From: Terripilifer ovatus
Lineage (GTDB): Bacteria > Pseudomonadota > Alphaproteobacteria > Rhizobiales > Beijerinckiaceae
Direction: 5' to 3'
NCBI GenBank assembly: GCA_029222685.1
Contig: JARHVB010000085.1
Coordinates: 124,001-188,000 of the forward strand
DNA length: 64,000 nucleotides
The notes under the pieces were generated by a model, which saw only the letters and a program-made list of their open reading frames with translations, had not been told where the DNA came from and ran no database searches. The first letter of the stretch is position 1; every line of letters starts with the position of its first letter. The position numbers and the translations under genes are program-made. Of the stretch, positions 28,652-37,437 are shown in pieces.

Positions 28652-29602
28652 TTAGGCCTTGAGCAGCACACAAACCAGCCCCGGCACATCGCGTCCGGCA
28701 TCCCGGCGGACCGACGCTGCCTCCAACAGGACGATGTCGAAGCCGGTTTGCGCCGCCAGCCGGCGCAAATAGTTCTCCGAATGGGCATAGCGCAGGTCCT
28801 TTCCCAGAGCCCAACCATCTTCCGAAACCGAAACGGAATCGTCTCCGGTCTGGACGCTGAAGGCGAACAGGCCGCCTTGTCCGAGCACGCGCGCGGTCTC
28901 GCTGAAAACCTCGTCGAGACTGCCGAGGTAGATGAAAACGTCAGCGGCAATGACAAGATCGGCCGAGCCTGTGGATTCGTTGCGCAGAAACGCTGCCAGG
29001 TCGCCTGTTTCCAGCCGCGCGTAAAGTCCGGTTTTGCGCGCTTTCCCGATCATCAGCGGCGCCAGGTCGACGCCCGCCGCGTGGTCGAAGTGCGGTGACA
29101 ATGCTCGCGCCATCAAGCCGGTGCCGCAACCCAGATCGATGAAATTGCGAAACTGAAACCCGCCGTCGCCTGCCGCCCGGCGCAAGGCGTCGCGCAGCAG
29201 TGCCGGACCGCAATAGCCGAGTTCGTCGACGAGATGCATCTCGAAGCGCGCAGCATACTGATCGAAGAGCCCGCGCACATAGCTTTCAGGAGCCCGCTCC
29301 GGCGTTGCCGTCACGCCGAGCCGGGCAAGATGAAGGAGTGCGCCGAACAAACCTTCGGCGTCGAGTTCGGCCAGCCGTTGGAAAGCGACAGCCGCGCCTT
29401 GCTTGTCGCCGGCCTTCTCCCGCGCCACGCCAAGCGCGAACCAGGCGGCGGCCCATCGCGGCGCTTCCGCTACGATCTGATCGAGAATATCGGCGGCTGC
29501 GGCATGCGCGCCGTCTTCCGCTTCCGCCTTGGCCCAGGCGTAGCGGCGGTCGAGGACGATATTGCCGGAAGATTGAATCTGCGCTTCGAGGTTTGCTGCC
29601 AT
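28652..29602 (-). CDS. Class I SAM-dependent methyltransferase with N-terminal TPR-like region
   Basis: A 316-residue cytoplasmic protein. Residues ~25-90 look like two TPR-type helical repeats (WAAAWFALGVAREKAGDKQGAA). The methyltransferase domain begins with motif I FIDLGCGTGLMARAL near residue 155, followed by AAGVDLAPLMIGKAR. The substrate is unknown; similar TPR-methyltransferases are annotated as ubiquinone- or nodulation-type without proof. It lies between the two halves of the ligase-associated repair set and 45 nt before the helicase gene on the same strand, so it may be cotranscribed with it. Confidence 0.85.
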   Translation of the reverse strand: MAANLEAQIQSSGNIVLDRRYAWAKAEAEDGAHAAAADILDQIVAEAPRWAAAWFALGVAREKAGDKQGAAVAFQRLAELDAEGLFGALLHLARLGVTATPERAPESYVRGLFDQYAARFEMHLVDELGYCGPALLRDALRRAAGDGGFQFRNFIDLGCGTGLMARALSPHFDHAAGVDLAPLMIGKARKTGLYARLETGDLAAFLRNESTGSADLVIAADVFIYLGSLDEVFSETARVLGQGGLFAFSVQTGDDSVSVSEDGWALGKDLRYAHSENYLRRLAAQTGFDIVLLEAASVRRDAGRDVPGLVCVLLKA

Positions 29603-29791
29603 GCAGCATCAGTCAGGCAAAGTCGCCGCCGTATCAATGCTCAATTTTCGATGAAGTAAAAGCCAACGTTTTCATATGGTTTCGCTGGCCCGGCAGGCTG
29701 GTGCGCCAGCGCACATCCGCGTGATCGGGGAACCGGCATGGTGTTGCTGCGTTGATTGCGCAGAGACCCGGACAGGGCAGAGGGCGGTAAC

Positions 29792-30094
29792 ATGGAAAAG
29801 TCATTCAAGGACACATCAGCCAGAATTCCCGCGGTGCGCATGATTCTGCCCGTGGCTCTAGGCATGGCCTTCGGCATAGGTGTCGGCGCCGCCGCTCTGG
29901 CCCACGGCCTGTTCCCCATGCCGCCGGCCGCGCCTCAGGTTCTCGTCGCACAGGCTTCCGTCTCGCAGCCGGCGCAGATCAAGCCGTTGTCGAGCGCGCC
30001 GGGCATCCGCTTCGTCCGCGCCAACCGCGAAGCGAGCCCCTGCTGGACCGCCATCGAGGGCGGCCGGAAGCAGGCCGACTACTGCCGCGACTAA
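29792..30094 (+). CDS. Small membrane-anchored protein of unknown function
   Basis: A 100-residue protein with one hydrophobic segment at about 18-39 (MILPVALGMAFGIGVGAAAL) and a short C-terminal domain with two cysteines (84 and 98) that could form a disulfide outside the cytoplasm. The ATG at 29792 has AGAGGGCGG upstream; the frame extends to 29756 without support. It is monocistronic, with a strong terminator 37 bases after the stop. No family recognised. Confidence 0.65.
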   Translation: MEKSFKDTSARIPAVRMILPVALGMAFGIGVGAAALAHGLFPMPPAAPQVLVAQASVSQPAQIKPLSSAPGIRFVRANREASPCWTAIEGGRKQADYCRD

Positions 30095-30131
30095 GAGTTC
30101 TTGCAGCCGCGTCCTCCAGCGCGGTCTGCAA

Positions 30132-30170
30132 AAAACCGCCATCCGAACCCCCGGATGGCGGTTTTGCTTT
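30132..30170 (+). terminator. Strong intrinsic terminator after the small membrane protein
   Basis: A perfect 14-bp stem AAAACCGCCATCCG / CGGATGGCGGTTTT with a 6-base loop, followed by GCTTTAT. It separates the small gene from the exonuclease-ligase operon. Confidence 0.9.
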
Positions 30171-30198
30171 ATCTGTTCGCATGCCTATTTGAAGGATC

Positions 30199-31227
30199 AT
30201 GGCAGCGCCCATTCTCACGCTAGCGCCCGAAGGCCTCTATTGCCCGGCCGGCGATTTTCACATCGATCCGATGCGTCCGGTGCCGCGCGCGCTGATCACC
30301 CATGGCCACGCCGACCATGCCGGCGCCGGCCACGGCGCGGTGATGGCGACGCCGGAAACCCTCGCCATCATGGCCTTGCGCTATGGCGAGGGTTTCGCAA
30401 GATCGCAGCAGATCGCCGGCCTGGGCGAGACGGTTCAGGTGGGCGGCGCCTCCGTCTCGTTTCATCCGGCCGGGCATGTGCTCGGCTCGGCCCAGATCGC
30501 GGTGACGCAAGGTTCTGAGAAGATCGTCGTGTCGGGCGATTACAAGCGCGCCGCCGATCCGACATGCTTGCCGTTCGAGCTGGTGGCCTGCGATATTTTC
30601 ATCACCGAGGCGACTTTCGGCCTGCCGATCTTCCATCATCCCGCCGCCGCCGCCGAAGTGGCGAAACTGCTCGAATCCGTCGCCATGTTTCCCGAGCGCA
30701 CTCATCTCATCGGCGCCTATTCGCTCGGCAAGGCGCAGCGGCTGGCGGCGCTCATCCGCCAGGCCGGCTGGGACCGCCCGCTCTATATCCATGGCGCGAT
30801 GGACAAGTTGATGGGCTTCTACGCTGCGCAGGGCGTGGCGCTGGGCGAAGTGATCAAGGTGGCGGATACCGGCCGTGCCAAGCTGCCGGGCGAGATCGTC
30901 CTGTGCCCGCCGTCGTCGGTGGGCGATGCCTGGTCGCGGCGCTTCGCCGATCCGGTCGCCTGTTTCGCCTCGGGCTGGATGCGCACGCGCGCCCGTGCCC
31001 GCCAGCGCGGCGTCGAACTGCCGCTGATCGTTTCCGACCATGCCGACTGGGCCGAACTGACGGCGACGATCCGCGAGACCGGCTGCCGCGAAGTCTGGGT
31101 CACCCATGGCGAGGCGGATGCGCTGGTCCATTGGGCGGGCACGCAAGGCATCGGCGCGATGCCGCTCCATATGCTGGGCTATGGCGACGAGGACGAGGCG
31201 GTTGACCAGACGGTACAGCCGGCATGA
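30199..31227 (+). CDS. Ligase-associated DNA damage response exonuclease
   Basis: A 342-residue metallo-beta-lactamase/beta-CASP-type nuclease. The metal site HGHADH is at residues 35-40, with further family motifs SGDYKRAADP near 115 and VSDHADW near 280. It belongs to the group encoded with ATP-dependent ligase, Lhr-like helicase and PdeM; homologues have DNA exonuclease activity. The ATG follows GAAGGATC. Its stop overlaps the ligase start (ATGA). Confidence 0.92.
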   Translation: MAAPILTLAPEGLYCPAGDFHIDPMRPVPRALITHGHADHAGAGHGAVMATPETLAIMALRYGEGFARSQQIAGLGETVQVGGASVSFHPAGHVLGSAQIAVTQGSEKIVVSGDYKRAADPTCLPFELVACDIFITEATFGLPIFHHPAAAAEVAKLLESVAMFPERTHLIGAYSLGKAQRLAALIRQAGWDRPLYIHGAMDKLMGFYAAQGVALGEVIKVADTGRAKLPGEIVLCPPSSVGDAWSRRFADPVACFASGWMRTRARARQRGVELPLIVSDHADWAELTATIRETGCREVWVTHGEADALVHWAGTQGIGAMPLHMLGYGDEDEAVDQTVQPA

Positions 31228-32897
31228 ACAGGTTCGCCGAACTTCTCGACCGGCTCGCCTATGAGCCATCGCGCAACGGCAAGCTGCGGCTGCTGGCGCA
31301 TTATTTCCGCACCACCGGGGATCCCGATCGCGGCTATGCCCTGGCGGCGCTGACCGGCGCGCTCAGCTTCACCAACGCCAAGCCCGCCCTCATCCGCGGC
31401 CTGATCGCCGAGCGTGTCGATCCGGTGCTGTTCGGCCTTAGCTATGATTACGTCGGCGACCTGTCGGAGACGGTGGCGCTGCTGTGGCCAGCGGCAAACG
31501 TGCCGGCGCAGAATGATACGGATCGCCGCAATGCCGAGCGCAACACGCTCTCCGACATCGTCGAGACATTGGCCGCGACCGGCAAGGTGCAATTGCCGCG
31601 TACCATCGCGCTCCTGCTCGACCGGCTCGACGAGAAAGGCCGCTGGGCGCTGCTCAAGCTGATCACCGGCGGCCTGCGCATCGGCGTGTCGGCGCGTCTC
31701 GCCAAGACCGCTCTGGCGACCTTGCGCGATTGCGAAGTCAACGAGATCGAGGACATCTGGCCGGGACTGTCGCCGCCCTATCTGCCGCTGTTCGCCTGGC
31801 TCGATGGCCATGGCGAGCGCCCGGCGAGCGACACCGCCGCACAGTTCCGCACGCCCATGTTGGCTCATGCCATCGAGGATAAGGATTTCGCGGCGCTCGA
31901 TCCAGCGGACCATGTCGCCGAATGGAAATGGGACGGTATCCGCGTACAGGCGGCGGCCGGCGTCGGCGCCGACGGCATCCGCATCGCACGACTCTATTCG
32001 CGCACCGGCGAGGATGTCTCCGCCGCCTTCCCCGATCTCATCGACATGCTGGTCGACGCGCGCTTCGGCGATGCCGCGCTCGACGGCGAATTGCTGATCC
32101 TGCGCGACGGCAGGGTGCAGAGCTTCTCGGTGCTGCAGCAAAGGCTCAATCGCAAGACGGTGTCGGCGAAACTCCTGCTCGACTATCCAGCCCACATCCG
32201 CGCCTACGATCTGCTCTACGACAACGGCGAGGATCTGCGGCCGCTTCCATTTGCCGAACGTCGCAAGCGGCTAGAGGCATTTGTCGCGCGGGCGACGAAT
32301 GAGCGGCTCGACCTGTCGCCGCGGATCGCCTTCGCAAGCTGGGATGAGCTTGCCGCGGCGCGCGCCGATCCGCGCAGCGCCGGCGCCGGCGAGGATGCCG
32401 AGGCCGTCGAAGGCGTCATGCTCAAGCGTGCCGACGGCCCCTATCTGCCCGGCCGGCCCAAGGGCCAGTGGTGGAAATGGAAGCGCGATCCCTTCGTCCT
32501 CGACGCGGTGCTGATGTATGCCCAGCGCGGCCACGGCAAGCGCTCATCGTTTTATTCCGATTACACCTTCGGCCTGTGGCGCAAGGGGTCTGCGGGCGAC
32601 GAGATCGTGCCCGTCGGCAAGGCCTATTTCGGCTTCACCGATGACGAGCTCAAGCAACTCGACCGCTATGTCCGCGACCATACCACCAATCGTTTCGGCC
32701 CGGTGCGCGAGGTCGCCGCGACCGTGGACGAAGGCCTGGTGCTGGAAGTGGCGTTCGAAGGCGTGCAGCGCTCGACCCGCCACAAGTCCGGCGTCGCCAT
32801 GCGCTTCCCGCGCATCTCCCGCATCCGCTGGGACAAGCCTTCGCGCGATGCGGACAAGCTGGAGACATTGGAAGGGTTGATTGCGGTCAGCGAATGA
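31224..32897 (+). CDS. ATP-dependent DNA ligase
   Basis: A 557-residue ligase that seals nicks using ATP. The adenylated lysine is Lys235 in AEWKWDGIR (motif I). EGVMLKRADGPYLPG and WWKWKRDP near 395-425 correspond to motifs IV/V, and the N-terminal DNA-binding domain and C-terminal OB fold are present. It is the stand-alone repair-type ligase of the ligase-associated set, not the NHEJ LigD type, since no primase or nuclease domain is fused. It overlaps the exonuclease gene by four bases and ends directly against the stop of the convergent symporter gene. Confidence 0.94.
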   Translation: MNRFAELLDRLAYEPSRNGKLRLLAHYFRTTGDPDRGYALAALTGALSFTNAKPALIRGLIAERVDPVLFGLSYDYVGDLSETVALLWPAANVPAQNDTDRRNAERNTLSDIVETLAATGKVQLPRTIALLLDRLDEKGRWALLKLITGGLRIGVSARLAKTALATLRDCEVNEIEDIWPGLSPPYLPLFAWLDGHGERPASDTAAQFRTPMLAHAIEDKDFAALDPADHVAEWKWDGIRVQAAAGVGADGIRIARLYSRTGEDVSAAFPDLIDMLVDARFGDAALDGELLILRDGRVQSFSVLQQRLNRKTVSAKLLLDYPAHIRAYDLLYDNGEDLRPLPFAERRKRLEAFVARATNERLDLSPRIAFASWDELAAARADPRSAGAGEDAEAVEGVMLKRADGPYLPGRPKGQWWKWKRDPFVLDAVLMYAQRGHGKRSSFYSDYTFGLWRKGSAGDEIVPVGKAYFGFTDDELKQLDRYVRDHTTNRFGPVREVAATVDEGLVLEVAFEGVQRSTRHKSGVAMRFPRISRIRWDKPSRDADKLETLEGLIAVSE

Positions 32898-34748
32898 TCA
32901 GTTCGTCCCATCCGTATTGAGAATCTCACCTTCGCCGTGCAGCACGCCTTCGACGAAAATGCGGCCGGCGCGCGATTGATCCCTGCTGTGGCGGAAGCTG
33001 GTGCCGACGCCGACGGCGAAGGCGACGACGCAGCCGCTCAAGGCGCTTGCCGCTAATCGCTCGATGGAAGGAATGACGCCGCCCAGCGCAATAATGCCGC
33101 CGGCCGTGCACAGGCCGGCGAGCAGGGCGAGAGATGCGTCGGGCGCCGAGACGCGCGGCCAGAGCGCCAGCGCCATCAGCGGCGCAACAGCCGCCGCCGA
33201 GAACACGATCGCCATGCCGATCATCGCCGCCGGATAGAAGGTCATCTGTATCATCGTCACGCAGAGCATGACGATGGCAAGGGTCATCGTCAGCCGGGTC
33301 GCCGCCAGGCGCCGGCTGGTCAGCGCGCCGGTGTCGCGTACGCGGTAGAACATGTCATGGCCGATGGCGGTGCCCAGCGCCTGGATGCCGCTCGCCGCCA
33401 GGATCACACCGATGGCGATGAGGCCGGCGGCGACCAGGCCGCTGAACGCGACGCTGAAGCCGCGCAGTTCCGGCAGGCCGGCGACGAGCCAGCCGCCCGA
33501 TACCGTAATGTCCTGTGGGCGCAGGATGCCGGCATGGCCGGGCAAGGCTTTGCAGGCAGCCAACGCCGCCTCAGGCGCCGACGCGGCCTGGCCGCAGATC
33601 GTCAGCAGGCCCTTGGCGGCAGCCCGATAGGCATAGTCCGGCAACGCATCCGCGGCCCGGCCGATCAGGGCGCTGTCGATGGTCAGCGTCGAATAGGCCA
33701 TGGTCGCAGCGACGATGGCGATGAGCGACAGCCACCAGGCCAGCGACGACAGCCCGGCGCGCCGCGCTGCCGGCACATCGTTGCAGGTCATCGCCGGCGT
33801 CAGCAGCGGCCCGAGCGCCGCCACGCCGACGGCGATGGCGGCGATCAGCAGCAGGCCCGTGCCGCTGAAGGCGGCCGGCGCCGCGCCGTGCCAGGCGACC
33901 ATGTCGGACAGGGCGTGATCCCACAGCACGCGCTGGCCGAGGACCGGCAGCGGCAGCGGCTCGCCGCGCAGGATCAGCAGCGCCAGCGGCAGCAGCAGGC
34001 TCGCCAGCAGGATGCCGGCCGCCCCCGTCGCCGCCCAGACGACGCCGGACACGCCGCCCGGCACGACGACGAGCAGGAGAATGACCGCGACCAGGAAGCA
34101 GGCGAAGCCGCGCGGCATGGCGAGCGCGGTCATCAGCCCGCGCACCGCGCTCTCATAGCCGGCCAGCGCGATCAGCACGGCCACGGCGCCGACGACGGCA
34201 ATGGCGCCCAGCCGCAGCCCCAGTTGCGGAAACCGGGCGGTGAGAAGATCTGGCAACGAGAAGGCGCCCGTCTTGCGCAGCAGCGGCCCGGTGACCAGCG
34301 CCGCCAGCAGGTAGCCGAGCCCGAAGCCGGTCAGCAGCCCGGTGAGCGAGGCGCCGCCGGGCACCGGCGGCAGGAACGGCAGGAACAGGCCGGTGCTCAG
34401 CGCCATGAAGGCAAGACCCGCATAGGGCGCGGGCACGGCCCGGCCGGCGGCGTGAAAGCGCGACACGCGCATGCCGTGCAGCAGGACGCCGACGACGGCG
34501 AGGCCCGCCAGCACGCAGATCGGACCGAGGATGCCGACAATGCGCTCGGGCACGCCGACCCGGTCGAGCAGCGCCACCAGACCGGCGGCCAAAGCGAAGG
34601 CGGCGACGGCGAAGGCGACGCGGCCGTCGATGCTGGCGCGCTCAAACAGGTCTTCGTCGGTCAGGGGCTTCTTCAATTCAGGCTCCGCTCCGGCTGCGGC
34701 AATTCGGATTGGCGATCCGCCCGGCGGCGTGAGTTTCCCCGCTTGCAC
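32898..34748 (-). CDS. Sodium/solute symporter family protein
   Basis: A 616-residue inner-membrane transporter with about 13 hydrophobic segments and a cytoplasmic N-terminus. It resembles the SSF group of ActP/VC_2705-type symporters, for example GFGLGYLLAALVTGPLLRKTGAFSLPDLLTAR, in which a pathway signature LPDLLTARF is seen near residue 165. In VC_2705-type systems a DUF4212 small subunit usually precedes the gene; none is present. A short-chain carboxylate is the likely substrate but this is inferred from the family. The gene is divergent from the response regulator at 34861. Confidence 0.82.
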   Translation of the reverse strand: MQAGKLTPPGGSPIRIAAAGAEPELKKPLTDEDLFERASIDGRVAFAVAAFALAAGLVALLDRVGVPERIVGILGPICVLAGLAVVGVLLHGMRVSRFHAAGRAVPAPYAGLAFMALSTGLFLPFLPPVPGGASLTGLLTGFGLGYLLAALVTGPLLRKTGAFSLPDLLTARFPQLGLRLGAIAVVGAVAVLIALAGYESAVRGLMTALAMPRGFACFLVAVILLLVVVPGGVSGVVWAATGAAGILLASLLLPLALLILRGEPLPLPVLGQRVLWDHALSDMVAWHGAAPAAFSGTGLLLIAAIAVGVAALGPLLTPAMTCNDVPAARRAGLSSLAWWLSLIAIVAATMAYSTLTIDSALIGRAADALPDYAYRAAAKGLLTICGQAASAPEAALAACKALPGHAGILRPQDITVSGGWLVAGLPELRGFSVAFSGLVAAGLIAIGVILAASGIQALGTAIGHDMFYRVRDTGALTSRRLAATRLTMTLAIVMLCVTMIQMTFYPAAMIGMAIVFSAAAVAPLMALALWPRVSAPDASLALLAGLCTAGGIIALGGVIPSIERLAASALSGCVVAFAVGVGTSFRHSRDQSRAGRIFVEGVLHGEGEILNTDGTN

Positions 34749-34860
34749 CGACGCCCGGCACGTTCAACAATAGAATAATAGGCTGAAATGCAAGGGCCGC
34801 ATCGGGTCTGGGGCATGGATGCCGGCAGGCGGGTGGTTTCGCCGGCTGTGGGGGGACCGA

Positions 34861-35526
34861 ATGGACCAGGGCACCAGAATATTGATCGCCGATGATCATC
34901 CGCTCGTGCGGGGCGCCTTGCGCGAGGCCGTGGCCAGCGCCGTGCCCGGCGCAAACATTGTGGAATGCGGCGATCTCGAGCAATTGACCGCGGCGCTGGA
35001 GAAATCCGACGAGGCCGATCTCGTGCTGCTCGATCTCGCCATGCCGGGCGTGCGCGGCTTTTCCGGCCTGCTCTACCTGCGCGCCCAGCATCCGGATGTG
35101 CCGGTCGTCGTCGTGTCCGGCAACGAGGACCGGGCGGTGATTCGCCGCTGCATCGATTTCGGCGCCGCCGGCTACGTGCCCAAGACGACGGATATCACCG
35201 GCATGCGCCAGGCGATCCGCGACATTCTCGACGGCAAGACGTGGACGCCGCCGGATGTCGACCTGTCGACGCCGGCCGACAAGGACACCGCCGACATCCT
35301 GCGCCGGCTGGCTTCGCTGACGCCGCAGCAGGTGCGGGTCCTGATGATGCTGTCGGAGGGGCTTCTCAACAAGCAGATCGCCTATGAATTGACGGTGTCG
35401 GAAGCGACGGTGAAAGCCCATGTCTCGGCAATCCTGCAGAAGCTTGACGTCGACAGCCGCACCCAGGCGGTCATCGCGGTCTCGAAGATCGAGGGCCAGT
35501 GGCAGGGCGGAAAGGTCAAGGAGTAG
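34861..35526 (+). CDS. NarL/FixJ family response regulator
   Basis: A 221-residue two-domain regulator. The receiver domain has the acidic pair Asp11-Asp12, the phosphoacceptor Asp58 in LVLLDLAMPG and a lysine in YVPKTTD. The C-terminal LuxR-type helix-turn-helix is LTPQQVRVLMML...NKQIAYELTVSEATVKAHVS. The ATG at 34861 follows GGGGGGACC. No histidine kinase is encoded nearby, so it is an orphan. It is divergent from the symporter gene, and regulation of that gene is possible, as with acetate-permease regulators. Confidence 0.9.
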   Translation: MDQGTRILIADDHPLVRGALREAVASAVPGANIVECGDLEQLTAALEKSDEADLVLLDLAMPGVRGFSGLLYLRAQHPDVPVVVVSGNEDRAVIRRCIDFGAAGYVPKTTDITGMRQAIRDILDGKTWTPPDVDLSTPADKDTADILRRLASLTPQQVRVLMMLSEGLLNKQIAYELTVSEATVKAHVSAILQKLDVDSRTQAVIAVSKIEGQWQGGKVKE

Positions 35527-35604
35527 CGGTTCGTCACCGTTTCGCCGCGAGGTTGCGGCAGATTGCGTCTGCTCGCCATGCCGTACCGCAATGGAGAACC
35601 GCTC

Positions 35605-36057
35605 ATGCGCAAGATCGTTATCGCCCCCAGGGTCGCCTTCCTGGCTTTCGCCGCCGCTGCCGCCACAGCCGTGCCCGCGCTGGCGCAGCAGGCCGACAGT
35701 GCCGACCAGCAGAACGGACGCTATACGATGACGCCGGCGCCTGACGGTTTCCTGCGTCTCGATACCCGTACCGGCGCGGTATCGCTGTGCACCTCGGCCG
35801 CAGGCAATGTGCAGTGCCGGGCCAGCGCCGATGAACGCGGTGCCCTCGACCAGGAAATCACCAGGCTTTCCAACGAAAACGCCGATTTGCGCAAGAAACT
35901 CGCGGCGGCGACCGATCAGGCGCCGTCGGCGCGCCTGCGCAACGCCCTGCCGACCGACGCCGAGGTGAACGGTGCGCTCGACCAGATGGAGAAATTCATG
36001 CGGCGGATGATGCGCATCATGCGGGAGGAAGCGCCGGCACCGCGCGATCGGACCTGA
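35605..36057 (+). CDS. Exported protein with short coiled coil, unknown function
   Basis: A 150-residue protein with a signal peptide (residues 1-28, ending ALAQ). A small domain of about 35-75 has Cys62 and Cys71, a coiled-coil stretch covers 77-101 (LDQEITRLSNENADLRKK), and the C-terminus is methionine/arginine-rich (EKFMRRMMRIMRE). It is likely periplasmic. The ATG follows GGAGAACC. Proteins of this look are common in rhizobia but have no known role. Confidence 0.7.
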   Translation: MRKIVIAPRVAFLAFAAAAATAVPALAQQADSADQQNGRYTMTPAPDGFLRLDTRTGAVSLCTSAAGNVQCRASADERGALDQEITRLSNENADLRKKLAAATDQAPSARLRNALPTDAEVNGALDQMEKFMRRMMRIMREEAPAPRDRT

Positions 36058-36065
36058 TATATACA

Positions 36066-36090
36066 CTTTGCTATAATGGCTTTAGCAAAG
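36066..36090 (+). promoter_or_regulatory. Extended -10 promoter inside an inverted repeat
   Basis: TGcTATAAT at 36069-36077 is a perfect extended -10 element. It lies in the inverted repeat CTTTGCT...AGCAAAG (7-bp arms at 36066-36072 and 36084-36090), so the -10 itself forms part of a possible operator. It drives the small membrane protein at 36125. Confidence 0.55.
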
Positions 36091-36124
36091 ACGGCTCGAC
36101 GCCGTTCCACGAAGGGTTGCTGCG

Positions 36125-36496
36125 ATGAATGAACGTCTCGATCCGCCCAACAGCCAGGGTCCCTCCGGCTGGACCGGCGCAAGCTGGCAAAGTTCAAAGG
36201 GGCAGGCGACCGATGCCACGCCGGGCAATTCCCTGGAGCGCTTTCTCGGCGGCACGCCGGCGGCGGTCTTCCTGCGGCTTCTGCTGATTTCGCTGATCGT
36301 CGGCGCCCTGCTGATGTGGCTCGACATCCGTCCGGCGGATGTATTCTACGCCCTCAACCGCTTCATCAACCGCCTTTGGAATCTCGGCTTCGACGCCATC
36401 CGCGAAGTGTTGCAATATGTTCTCGTTGGCGCGGTGATCGTGGTTCCGATCTGGCTGGTCATGCGCATCTTCAACACCCGCGCCGGCACGCGCTGA
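36125..36496 (+). CDS. Small integral membrane protein (DUF6460-like)
   Basis: A 123-residue protein with a hydrophilic N-terminus and two hydrophobic segments, about 46-66 (AAVFLRLLLISLIVGALLMW) and 95-115 (VLQYVLVGAVIVVPIWLVMR). It resembles the rhizobial DUF6460 family from memory. The function is unknown. It is preceded by an extended -10 promoter and has no operon partner. Confidence 0.72.
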   Translation: MNERLDPPNSQGPSGWTGASWQSSKGQATDATPGNSLERFLGGTPAAVFLRLLLISLIVGALLMWLDIRPADVFYALNRFINRLWNLGFDAIREVLQYVLVGAVIVVPIWLVMRIFNTRAGTR

Positions 36497-36621
36497 AGCA
36501 TTGCCATCCCGGGCCTGGGGCCTTCCCCACGCCCGCAGGCTCATGCGGTTGCAAGGCGCGGCGCGCTTCTATACTTCCTTGAACGCACGCACGTATAAGC
36601 GATGCGAACGGGGAGGAAGCG

Positions 36622-37404
36622 ATGGCGTTCGAAACAATCCTGGCCGAGATATCACCGCGCGGCGTCGCGACGATCACGCTCAACCGTCCCGATCGCGGCA
36701 ATGCCTTCAACGCCACGATGCAGCGCGAAATCGTCTCCTGTCTTGCCGAGCTTGCCGGCAACGATGACGTGCGCGTGCTGTTGATCCGCGCGGCCGGAAA
36801 GCATTTCTGCGCCGGCGCCGATGTCTCCGGCCGCGGCAGTGACAGCGGCGCGGCCCCCGGAGCAACGCCGGCGACCCTCGCCGACATGCTGGTCGATATC
36901 GATCGCTTTCCCAAACCGACGATCGCTCTCGTCCAGGGCGGCGCCGTCGGCGGCGGCGCGGGCATTGCCGCCTGTTGCGACGTCACCCTGGCCGATGCAC
37001 AGGCCTTCTTCTCGATTCCGGAAGTGCGCATCGGCGTCGCGCCGGGCGGTCTCGTCCCGATCCTGGTGCGGACCATGGGCGAGCGCAATTTCCGCCGCTA
37101 TGCGCTGTCGGGCGAGCGGATCAAGGCTCTCGATGCCCTGCGCGTCGGCCTCGTGCACGAAATCGTCGACAGCGCCAATTGCGATGCCGTGCTCGATGCG
37201 CTGATCGATTCCTTCCTGCTCGGTGCACCGGGCGCGCAGCGCGACACCAAACGCGCGGTCGCGGCTTTGGAGGTGCCGACGCTCGAGGGCATGAAGGAAG
37301 CCTCCCATAAGCCCGGCTCCGGCCACACCATGACGACGCCCGACGCGCTCGAGGGCATTGCCGCGTTTCGCGAGAAGCGCAAGCCCAACTGGTATCGTGG
37401 CTGA
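36622..37404 (+). CDS. Enoyl-CoA hydratase/isomerase family protein
   Basis: A 260-residue crotonase-fold protein. The oxyanion-hole regions are AGKHFCAGADVSGRG near residue 60 and GGAVGGGAGIAACCDVTLAD near 110; IPEVRIGVAPGG supplies a Glu at the usual catalytic position. The substrate is uncertain: hydration of a 2-enoyl-CoA or another crotonase reaction. It is followed after 33 nt by the MetE-like gene in the same direction. GGGGAGGAAGC precedes the ATG. Confidence 0.88.
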   Translation: MAFETILAEISPRGVATITLNRPDRGNAFNATMQREIVSCLAELAGNDDVRVLLIRAAGKHFCAGADVSGRGSDSGAAPGATPATLADMLVDIDRFPKPTIALVQGGAVGGGAGIAACCDVTLADAQAFFSIPEVRIGVAPGGLVPILVRTMGERNFRRYALSGERIKALDALRVGLVHEIVDSANCDAVLDALIDSFLLGAPGAQRDTKRAVAALEVPTLEGMKEASHKPGSGHTMTTPDALEGIAAFREKRKPNWYRG

Positions 37405-37437
37405 CCGCCGCCACGGCCATCCAACGGAGAAGCATTG

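Noticed and set aside
26663-29098. An 811-codon open frame on the plus strand antisense to the DEXH helicase
   Set aside because: High GC at third positions keeps the opposite frame open. The translated product is low-complexity R/Q/H/A-rich, while the helicase on the other strand has all expected motifs.
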